Assembly (NCBI GenBank): GCA_016919605.1
Contig: JACXTQ010000313.1
Span: 1-12,374, forward strand
Direction of reading: 5' to 3'
Origin: Methylovulum sp.
GTDB lineage: Bacteria; Pseudomonadota; Gammaproteobacteria; Methylococcales; Methylomonadaceae
DNA length: 12,374 bases
Below the pieces are notes generated by a model. The model was not told where the DNA came from. It was given only the letters and a program-made list of their open reading frames with translations, and searched no databases. Both the position numbers and the translations under genes were made by a program. Positions within the stretch are counted from its first letter, which is position 1, and each line of letters opens with the position of its first letter. Below are positions 1-5,423 of this stretch, piece by piece.

Positions 1-467
1 ATCGCCGCCATACTTCGTTCGCGTCCGTGTTCGTGTCGCCAGAAATTGACGATAATATCGCTATCGACATCAATCCCGCCGATTTGCGTATTGACGTGTA
101 CCGCGCCAGTGGCGCGGGCGGCCAGCACGTTAACCGTACCGAGTCCGCCGTGCGTATCACCCATAATCCAACCAACACCGTTGTGCAATGCCAGAGTGAC
201 CGTTCGCAGCACAAAAATAAAGACACCGCCATGAAGCAGCTTAAAGCCAAGCTGTACGAGTTGGAAATGCGCAAACGCAGTGCCACCCAACAGGCCTTGG
301 AAGACAGCAAATCGGATATTGGCTGGGGCAGCCAAATCCGCTCTTATGTATTGGATCAGTCACGGATTAAGGACTTGCGCACCGGCGTGGAAACAGGCAA
401 CCCACAAGCGGTATTGGATGGGGATTTGGATATGTTTATTGAGGCGAGTTTGAAGAGCGGGTTATAG
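1..467 (+). CDS. prfB: Peptide chain release factor 2, C-terminal part (5' end outside window)
   Basis: Release factor 2 ends translation at UGA and UAA codons by hydrolysing peptidyl-tRNA on the ribosome. Only the last ~154 codons are present; reading is open from base 3 (RRHTSFASVFV). The catalytic GGQ tripeptide lies at bases 117-125 inside GAGGQHVNRTESAVRI. It is followed by the family blocks QCQSDRSQHKNKD, SDIGWGSQIRSYVLDQSRIKDLRTGVET and the C-terminal FIEASLKSGL, all close to the E. coli RF2 pattern as I know it. The SPF codon-recognition tripeptide and the programmed +1 frameshift site typical of prfB would lie upstream of the window. The stop is TAG at 465-467. In many Gammaproteobacteria lysS follows directly; here it is 2.7 kb away behind four other genes. 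Family identity is very sure. Confidence 0.97.
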   Translation, partial: RRHTSFASVFVSPEIDDNIAIDINPADLRIDVYRASGAGGQHVNRTESAVRITHNPTNTVVQCQSDRSQHKNKDTAMKQLKAKLYELEMRKRSATQQALEDSKSDIGWGSQIRSYVLDQSRIKDLRTGVETGNPQAVLDGDLDMFIEASLKSGL

Positions 468-513
468 GTGTCTATAAACTCGCCAAGTCAATCTCAACCC
501 GTATACTTTGCCA

Positions 514-930
514 ATGAACAAAAACGAACTTGAGCGGTTAGCCGATATCAGGATTAAAGAAGCGGAGATTCTTTTGCAAGCCGACTGTTATCATGGCGCT
601 TACTATTTGGCAGGATATGCTCTGGAATGCTTATTAAAAGCCTGTATTGCCAAGCAAGTTAAGGCCTTTGATTTTCCAGATAAAAAACTTGCTAATGATA
701 GCTATACCCATGATCTTAGTAAGTTAGTTGTTACTGCTGGTTTGAAGCTACAACTGCAACAAAAAGAAAGACAAGATGCAGTTTTTAAATCAAACTGGAA
801 AACGGTTAACGATTGGTCAGAAGAAGACCGTTATGATTGTGACATTGAAAAGGAAGAGGCTTATGATCTTTTCAATGCAATTACCGACAATACATCAGGA
901 ATATTGCTGTGGCTAAAGAACTATTTATGA
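514..930 (+). CDS. HEPN-domain protein, first gene of a two-gene unit
   Basis: This 138-residue, mostly helical protein has the pattern of HEPN domains. It opens with an N-terminal helix (RIKEAEILLQADCYHGAYY), followed by AGYALECLLKA (residues 33-43), THDLSKL (65-71) and a late W...RY segment (WSEEDRY, 101-107). HEPN proteins are common in toxin-antitoxin, phage-defence and nucleotidyltransferase-partner systems. I see no R-x4-6-H ribonuclease motif, so the RNase-toxin role usual for that HEPN class is not supported. It resembles the type paired with minimal nucleotidyltransferases. ATG 514 was chosen; an in-frame TTG at 508 adds two residues, and neither has a good Shine-Dalgarno site. The stop TGA (928-930) overlaps the next gene's ATG, so the two are probably co-translated. 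The gene is AT-rich compared with prfB and lysS, which hints at transfer. Fold assignment is fairly sure; function is unknown. Confidence 0.8.
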   Translation: MNKNELERLADIRIKEAEILLQADCYHGAYYLAGYALECLLKACIAKQVKAFDFPDKKLANDSYTHDLSKLVVTAGLKLQLQQKERQDAVFKSNWKTVNDWSEEDRYDCDIEKEEAYDLFNAITDNTSGILLWLKNYL

Positions 931-1373
931 CGCAATGGTTTTCCCAAGAGATGCTTTTAGCGGGTGAAACCTTAATAAAGCGGTTGGATGAATCTGATGC
1001 ACAGGTGCAAGCGGCTTTTTGGCTGTTGGAAGACGAAGAAAAAACCTGGCAACTGATAATAGTTTCGCCGCTTGTTAAAAGTGCAGGGCCTCGAAACTAC
1101 TACAAGCTGATTAATGACCTTAATGAATCCGCCAGTTTCGAAGAAGAAGTGGTTTCTTTACATGATATTCATGTAGCCAAGGCCAGCCACCGGATTGTCA
1201 AAGCCATACAAGGCATAAGAGACACTGCGCTATGGGATGGAATACCTTGGCTAAATACCCGGCTGGGTAAAAACTTTATTAACGGCGTTTATTTTGAAGA
1301 TTTATATATCTATCGGATGGATAGGGGGCCACTTGCACACCATATTTCCGACACGGTTAAACAGGCAGCCTAA
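927..1373 (+). CDS. Unknown protein coupled to the HEPN gene
   Basis: This 148-residue soluble protein has no signal peptide or membrane segment. I chose ATG 927 because it overlaps the HEPN stop codon (ATGA at 927-930), the usual arrangement for translational coupling; an upstream in-frame GTG at 909 would add six residues. I do not recognise a named family. The N-terminal half reads as alternating strands and helices (AAFWLLEDEEKTWQLIIVSPL, about residues 29-49, then GPRNYYKLINDL). This is a pattern I loosely recall from conserved hypothetical proteins. The second half contains HRIVKAIQGIRD and NFINGVYFEDLYIYRM. There is no GS-x-ARG...DxD motif, so it is not a standard MNT nucleotidyltransferase, the partner expected next to a HEPN gene of this kind. 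The tight coupling suggests a physical partner, perhaps an antitoxin or effector subunit, but that is inference. Confidence 0.72.
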   Translation: MTQWFSQEMLLAGETLIKRLDESDAQVQAAFWLLEDEEKTWQLIIVSPLVKSAGPRNYYKLINDLNESASFEEEVVSLHDIHVAKASHRIVKAIQGIRDTALWDGIPWLNTRLGKNFINGVYFEDLYIYRMDRGPLAHHISDTVKQAA

Positions 1374-1377
1374 CCCC

Positions 1378-1388
1378 GCTTGGCAATT
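1378..1388 (+). repeat. Intergenic 11-base repeat GCTTGGCAATT, copy 1
   Basis: GCTTGGCAATT occurs here, 36 bases before the DUF4326 start, and again at 4866-4876 upstream of the exported-protein gene. Its first nine bases also occur on the - strand at 3113-3121 upstream of lysS. All three lie between genes, close to a start codon. TTGGCA within it resembles a -35 element (TTGACA); a TATGTT lies 15 bases after this copy, which is a short spacing. It may be a shared promoter element, a regulator site, or chance. Confidence 0.3.
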
Positions 1389-1424
1389 GCAAACACATTT
1401 TATGTTTAGATGGGGCTAAGATTC

Positions 1425-1733
1425 ATGGCACAAAAAATTATTGTTGATAGTGTTTCTTATACTTCTGTAGTTAACATTGATAAACAGGAAAAATACGATA
1501 TTTATATAGGCAGAGGTTCAGCTTGGGGGAACCCTTATGTCATAGGCATAGATGGCGATAGGGATGAGGTTATCAGAAAATATCAATATGATTTTGAGCG
1601 CGGGTTTCTTAAAAGTAGCAAAGAGCAATTGTTACAGTTACGCGGTAAGGTGTTAGGTTGCCATTGTAAGCCTGCGGCGTGTCATGGCGATGTGTTGGCG
1701 AATTACTTAAATTCGCTTGATGATGGTAAATGA
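1425..1733 (+). CDS. DUF4326-family protein
   Basis: This 102-residue protein matches the DUF4326 pattern. It has an early IGRGSAWGNPYVI block (residues about 29-41), a middle helix with RKYQYDFERGFL, and the C-terminal LRGKVLGCHCKPAACHGDVLA. The C-H-C-x4-C-H cluster looks like a metal-binding or redox site. The molecular role of DUF4326 is not established to my knowledge; the family occurs in phages and bacteria. ATG 1425 (MAQKII) was preferred to the in-frame ATG at 1410, which lacks any ribosome-binding sequence; GGGG at 1412-1415 gives 1425 weak support. The gene is 51 bases after the HEPN partner and ends 17 bases before the photolyase start, so it may share a transcript with the photolyase. 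Family call is good; function unknown. Confidence 0.82.
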   Translation: MAQKIIVDSVSYTSVVNIDKQEKYDIYIGRGSAWGNPYVIGIDGDRDEVIRKYQYDFERGFLKSSKEQLLQLRGKVLGCHCKPAACHGDVLANYLNSLDDGK

Positions 1734-1750
1734 TAAATATTCAGCTATGA

Positions 1751-3109
1751 ATGCCCCGCTATAACACCGCCCTGTTCCTATTCCGCCGGGATTTGCGCCT
1801 AATCGACAATACGGCGTTAAATGCGGCATTGCGTTCAGCCGAGCGGGTAATTGCAGGATTTGTGTTTGACGGGCGGCAAATCAATCCGCACCCCTACCAA
1901 AGCCAGCCAGCTTTGGGATTTATGGTGCAAGCGTTGGCGGATTTGGCGGCGCAGTTTCAGGCTATGGGTACGGATTTGGCGTTGTTCCAAGGTTCGCCTG
2001 TGCAGGTGATCGGCGATTTATGCCGACAACATAACATCCAAGCGGTGTTTATTAACCGTGATTACACCCCGTTTAGCCGCCAACGTGATGCGGAAATTGC
2101 CAAGCTGTGCCAGCAATTGCAGATCACGTTGCATAGTTTGCCGGACGCGTTGCTGACCGAACCGGAGCAAGCGCTCAAGCAAGATGGCAGTGCCTATAAA
2201 GTATTCACGGCTTTTTATAACAACGCTAAAAAAATACCCGTAGCATCCCCGCAAGCTTTGGCAGAGGGCTATTTTTTACGGGTGGCCTCGACCGCGACGT
2301 TGGACAGTATTGCCGTCTCCGGTAAAGGCTTTGCGCAAGGTGGCCGCACGGCGGGATTGCAAAAGTTGGCGCGACTGACGGATTGTGCCAACTATGCGCT
2401 GGAACGCGATTTTCCGGCTTTGTCAGCGACCAGCCAATTGTCGGCGCATTTAAAATTTGGCACGGTGTCGGTACGCGAAGTGTTTTACATGCTGATCCAG
2501 CAATTCGGTGCCGAACATCCCTTGTTGCGGCAATTGTATTGGCGTGATTTTATGACCCATATCGCGTACCATTTCCCCAAGGTGTTCGGCCATGCGTTTA
2601 TTGATAAATTCGATAACCTGGTTTGGGATAATGACCTTGTTTATTTTCAAGCTTGGACAGATGGGCAAACGGGGTTTCCCATTGTCGATGCCGGTATGCG
2701 TGAGCTGAACGCCACGGGTCTTATGCACAATCGGGTACGGATGATTACGGCCACATTTTTGGTTAAATATTTACGCATTAGCTGGCAGTGGGGCGAGCGG
2801 TATTTCGCCCAGCATTTGCTCGATTATGATCCGTGCGTCAACAACGGCAATTGGCAATGGGCGGCCTCGACAGGGTGTGATGCCCAACCCTATTTTCGGA
2901 TTTTTAATCCGTGGTTACAGCAACAAAAATATGACCCTAAAGGCGATTACCTGTATCGCTGGTTGCCCGAACTGCGTTCCGTGCCGATTAAAACCCTCCA
3001 TCAATGGCAACACCGGCATTATGGCGACTTTTATCCCGCGCCGATAGTTGACCATAGTGCCGAGGTACAGATCACTAAGGCGCGTTTTCAAGCGGCTAAA
3101 GTACCGTAA
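1751..3109 (+). CDS. phrB: Deoxyribodipyrimidine photolyase (class I CPD photolyase)
   Basis: This FAD enzyme splits UV-induced cyclobutane pyrimidine dimers using blue or near-UV light. The 452-residue length is close to E. coli PhrB (about 470). The N-terminal antenna domain starts FLFRRDLRLIDNTAL, and RQRDAEI carries the acidic residue that in E. coli contacts the folate antenna. The C-terminal FAD domain contains YWRDFMTHIAYHFP, TGFPIVDAGMREL, MHNRVRMITATFLVK, and NNGNWQWAASTGCDAQPYF at about residues 363-381. The electron-transfer tryptophan triad appears intact: W292, W345 and W368 align with E. coli W306, W359 and W382. The tryptophan before MHNR (E. coli W338) is leucine here. ATG 1751 lies 17 bases after the DUF4326 gene; an overlapping ATG at 1747 is out of frame. 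lysS begins 82 bases downstream. A cryptochrome-like role is possible but less likely. Confidence 0.95.
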   Translation: MPRYNTALFLFRRDLRLIDNTALNAALRSAERVIAGFVFDGRQINPHPYQSQPALGFMVQALADLAAQFQAMGTDLALFQGSPVQVIGDLCRQHNIQAVFINRDYTPFSRQRDAEIAKLCQQLQITLHSLPDALLTEPEQALKQDGSAYKVFTAFYNNAKKIPVASPQALAEGYFLRVASTATLDSIAVSGKGFAQGGRTAGLQKLARLTDCANYALERDFPALSATSQLSAHLKFGTVSVREVFYMLIQQFGAEHPLLRQLYWRDFMTHIAYHFPKVFGHAFIDKFDNLVWDNDLVYFQAWTDGQTGFPIVDAGMRELNATGLMHNRVRMITATFLVKYLRISWQWGERYFAQHLLDYDPCVNNGNWQWAASTGCDAQPYFRIFNPWLQQQKYDPKGDYLYRWLPELRSVPIKTLHQWQHRHYGDFYPAPIVDHSAEVQITKARFQAAKVP

Positions 3110-3191
3110 TGGTTGCCAAGCACCCTGTTTTTGCATTTACCCTATAAAATATAGCACCACACTTTAATCCTAAATTCTAAACATTAAAATC
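3110..3191 (+). promoter_or_regulatory. AT-rich leader before lysS, possible promoter
   Basis: The 82 bases between the photolyase stop and lysS are AT-rich. They hold TATAAA at 3143-3148 followed by ATATAG, which would serve as a -10 region, but no -35 hexamer at standard spacing is convincing. TTGCCA at 3113-3118 is 24 bases away, which is too far. lysS has no clear Shine-Dalgarno sequence here (AACATTAAAATC precedes the ATG). The gap size suggests lysS is at least partly transcribed on its own. Confidence 0.3.
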
Positions 3192-4688
3192 ATGTCCGAC
3201 ATACAACAAGACGAACAAGAACAAATCAAGCAACGCCGTAGCAAGCTCAATGAGTTACGTGAACAGGCCATTGCTTTTCCCACCGATTTTCGCCGTGATG
3301 CCATAGCGGGTGAATTGCTGGCTCAATACGACGGCAAAACCAAAGAAGAACTGGAAGCCGAGCCTGTGCATGTAAAACTAGCGGGACGGATAATGACTCG
3401 GCGGGTTATGGGTAAGGCGAGCTTTTGCCATATCCAGGATATGTCCGGTAAAATCCAATTGTATGTGACCCGCGATGCTTTGCCAGAAGGGCTTTATAAT
3501 GAGCAATTCAAAAAATGGGACATCGGTGACATTATCGGTGCTGAAGGCGTGTTGTTTAGAACCCAGACTGATGAGTTGAGCGTCAAGGTCGATGCTATCC
3601 GTTTGCTGACCAAAGCCCTGCGCCCGTTGCCGGAAAAATTCCACGGCATTGCCGATCAAGAAATCAAATACCGCCAACGCTATTTGGACTTGATTATGAG
3701 CCAGGAGTCACGTAACACTTTTTTTATCCGCTCCAAAATTGTCGCTTATATCCGCCAATTCCTGATTGAACGCCAGTTTTTGGAAGTGGAAACGCCGATG
3801 ATGCAGGTGATTCCCGGCGGGGCGACCGCCCGCCCGTTCACCACCCACCATAATGCCTTGGACATGGATATGTTTTTGCGCATCGCACCGGAATTATATT
3901 TAAAGCGGCTGGTGGTCGGCGGTTTTGAGCGCGTGTTTGAAATCAACCGCAACTTCCGTAACGAAGGCTTATCGACTCGCCATAACCCCGAATTTACCAT
4001 GCTGGAGTTTTATCAGGCCTATTCTGAATATCAGGATTTGATGGATTTGACCGAAGCCATGTTGCGCGGTATCGCCGAAGAAGTGGTTGGGCAGACGGTC
4101 ATCAGTTATCAGGGTGAGGAATACGATTTTGGCCAGCCCTTCCAGCGCATGACGGTGGTCGAATCTATCCTACATTTTAATCCTGACTTGACGGCGGCTG
4201 ATCTTGCCAGCCGCGAAGCGGCGGTGGCGGTGGCTGAAAAACTGCGCCTGCCGGTCAAAGATAGTTATGGCTTAGGCAAAATCCAGATTGAAATTTTTGA
4301 AAAAACCGTTGAAAGCCGTCTGATGCAACCGACTTTCATCACTGCTTATCCGGTGGAAGTCTCGCCGCTGGCCAGACGCAACGATATTGACCCGCACGTC
4401 ACCGATCGTTTCGAGTTTTTTGTCGGCGGGCGCGAAATTGCCAACGGTTTCACCGAGTTGAACGATGCCGAAGACCAAGCGGCGCGTTTCCAAAAACAAG
4501 TGGCGGAAAAAGAGGCGGGCGATGATGAGGCCATGCACTTTGATGCCGATTATATCGTGGCGTTGGAGCACGGTATGCCACCAACGGCAGGCGAGGGCAT
4601 TGGTATCGAACGTTTGGTGATGCTGTTCACCGATTCGCCTTCCATCCGTGATGTGCTATTGTTCCCGCACATGCGGCCTAAGCTTTAG
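3192..4688 (+). CDS. lysS: Lysyl-tRNA synthetase, class II
   Basis: This enzyme charges tRNA-Lys with lysine in the cytoplasm using ATP. The 498 residues match the family (E. coli LysS is about 505). An N-terminal OB-fold anticodon-binding domain (VKLAGRIMTRRVMGKASFCHI, from about residue 61) precedes the class II catalytic core. Motif 1 surrounds FLEVETPMMQ with IPGGATARPF (about 196-213), motif 2 is FRNEGLSTRHNPEFTMLEFY (about 256-275), and motif 3 is GEGIGIERLVMLF (about 466-478). REIANGFTELND is the usual block before motif 3. All three class II motifs are intact. The start MSDIQQDEQEQ resembles those of other bacterial LysRS. In related genomes the gene commonly sits directly behind prfB; here four genes intervene. 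The stop is TAG at 4686-4688. Confidence 0.97.
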   Translation: MSDIQQDEQEQIKQRRSKLNELREQAIAFPTDFRRDAIAGELLAQYDGKTKEELEAEPVHVKLAGRIMTRRVMGKASFCHIQDMSGKIQLYVTRDALPEGLYNEQFKKWDIGDIIGAEGVLFRTQTDELSVKVDAIRLLTKALRPLPEKFHGIADQEIKYRQRYLDLIMSQESRNTFFIRSKIVAYIRQFLIERQFLEVETPMMQVIPGGATARPFTTHHNALDMDMFLRIAPELYLKRLVVGGFERVFEINRNFRNEGLSTRHNPEFTMLEFYQAYSEYQDLMDLTEAMLRGIAEEVVGQTVISYQGEEYDFGQPFQRMTVVESILHFNPDLTAADLASREAAVAVAEKLRLPVKDSYGLGKIQIEIFEKTVESRLMQPTFITAYPVEVSPLARRNDIDPHVTDRFEFFVGGREIANGFTELNDAEDQAARFQKQVAEKEAGDDEAMHFDADYIVALEHGMPPTAGEGIGIERLVMLFTDSPSIRDVLLFPHMRPKL

Positions 4689-4715
4689 GCGTTCCGCAGG
4701 GCAAATGCTATCCGG

Positions 4716-4755
4716 CATGAAGGTCGGTGTTGGCAAGTCCACCACATCCTTCATG
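4716..4755 (+). repeat. Imperfect hairpin downstream of lysS
   Basis: CATGAAGG (4716-4723) is exactly complementary in reverse to CCTTCATG (4748-4755). Inside, GTGTTGG (4727-4733, counting G4727 through G4733) pairs with CCACCAC (4739-4745) with one mismatch around a five-base loop. Small unpaired bulges separate the two stems. No T-run follows, so this is not a classical intrinsic terminator; it may stabilise the lysS transcript's 3' end or be a REP-like repeat. The rest of 4689-4888 shows nothing I can support. Confidence 0.45.
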
Positions 4756-4865
4756 GCGGAAAAGTGCGGTAAACATACCCAGCCCCACCTTTATCATGGC
4801 CTCTTATGTTTAATTGGCAACGCACCAATATAAAGATAGGGGTATCCTGATAGTGCGCGTACAAT

Positions 4866-4876
4866 GCTTGGCAATT
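4866..4876 (+). repeat. Intergenic 11-base repeat GCTTGGCAATT, copy 2
   Basis: This is an exact second copy of the 11-mer at 1378-1388, 25 bases before the GTG start of the exported-protein gene. It is followed by AT-rich sequence (ATTTAATTTTAAAA) that leads into the ribosome-binding site. A role as a promoter or operator is inference. Confidence 0.3.
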
Positions 4877-4888
4877 ATTTAATTTTAA

Positions 4889-4893
4889 AAGGA
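4889..4893 (+). promoter_or_regulatory. Shine-Dalgarno AAGGA that decides a GTG start
   Basis: AAGGA is only two bases from the ATG at 4896 but eight bases from the GTG at 4902. That spacing favours GTG as the true start of the exported-protein gene. Confidence 0.6.
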
Positions 4894-4901
4894 AAATGAT
4901 T

Positions 4902-5288
4902 GTGAAGAATTTAGCGGGCGTGATGGCGGTAGTGGTTTTAAGCGTATGGGCAAGCTTTGTTTATGCCGATATCCCATTGGAATCGAAAGATGACATGCAC
5001 GGGACTTGGAAGCTGCAATATACCAAAAATTCTTTGACCGCCAAAGAAACGGTGCAGCGAGAAGATTCGTGGGTATTTAATGGTGGCAAAGTGACCATCA
5101 TCAATATTGCCCGTGAAGGCGGACATTATGACCAAGTGCCGCTGAATTATGAAATTGATAACGGTAAGTTAAAAGTACCGTTTGTAGGCCGTTCAGGGTT
5201 TGATACCTTTACCTTAGTGGAGCGCACAGCTGACACCATGACCTTAAAAGGCAAATTTGGTGAGCTGTATTATTTTGTCAAAAAATAG
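4902..5288 (+). CDS. Small exported protein of unknown function
   Basis: The protein has 128 residues from GTG 4902 (130 from ATG 4896). The N-terminus is a clear signal peptide: one Lys, a hydrophobic stretch (LAGVMAVVVLSVWASF) and a likely cleavage after VYA, about residue 22, giving a mature protein that starts DIPLES. There is no lipobox cysteine, so it should be periplasmic or secreted. The mature part of about 106 residues alternates short strands (GTWKLQY, WVFNGGKVTI, KLKVPFVG, FTLVERTADTMTLKG), as in small lipocalin-like or META-like beta barrels. That is only a fold guess, and I do not recognise the family. It appears monocistronic, with lysS 213 bases upstream and the convergent clpB downstream, separated by hairpins. 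Confidence 0.82.
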   Translation: MKNLAGVMAVVVLSVWASFVYADIPLESKDDMHGTWKLQYTKNSLTAKETVQREDSWVFNGGKVTIINIAREGGHYDQVPLNYEIDNGKLKVPFVGRSGFDTFTLVERTADTMTLKGKFGELYYFVKK

Positions 5289-5312
5289 CTAGAGATTATC
5301 ACAACGGCTGGG

Positions 5313-5363
5313 TTAGCACTTGCCGCTAAGTAAGGTAGGGACGTTGTCAAACAAAGTCCCTAC
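5313..5363. terminator. Two hairpins between convergent genes, possible two-way terminator
   Basis: The first hairpin is TTAGC (5313-5317) with GCTAA (5325-5329). The second and stronger one has an 8-bp perfect stem, GTAGGGAC (5335-5342) with GTCCCTAC (5356-5363), then one mismatch, then TTGT (5344-5347) with ACAA (5351-5354) around a three-base loop. They lie between the exported-protein stop (5288) and the clpB stop (5424), where both transcripts would need to end. Neither strand has a T-run directly after the stem, so if it terminates, it is not by the classical intrinsic mechanism. A REP-like repeat is the main alternative. Confidence 0.45.
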
Positions 5364-5423
5364 AAGGTAAAAGTTAGATTTTGGGTGCTGGGGTTAAGGG
5401 TAAGTCCAGTGCCGTCAGTAAAG

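Noticed and set aside
462..477. Small hairpin TTATAG-GTGT-CTATAA across the prfB stop codon
   Set aside because: The stem is only six mostly A-T pairs with no T-run after it; too weak to call a terminator.
4648..4833. 61-codon frame over the end of lysS
   Set aside because: It is mostly out of frame with lysS, has no ribosome-binding site, and its composition looks random. The GKST in it is part of a hairpin region, not a kinase domain.
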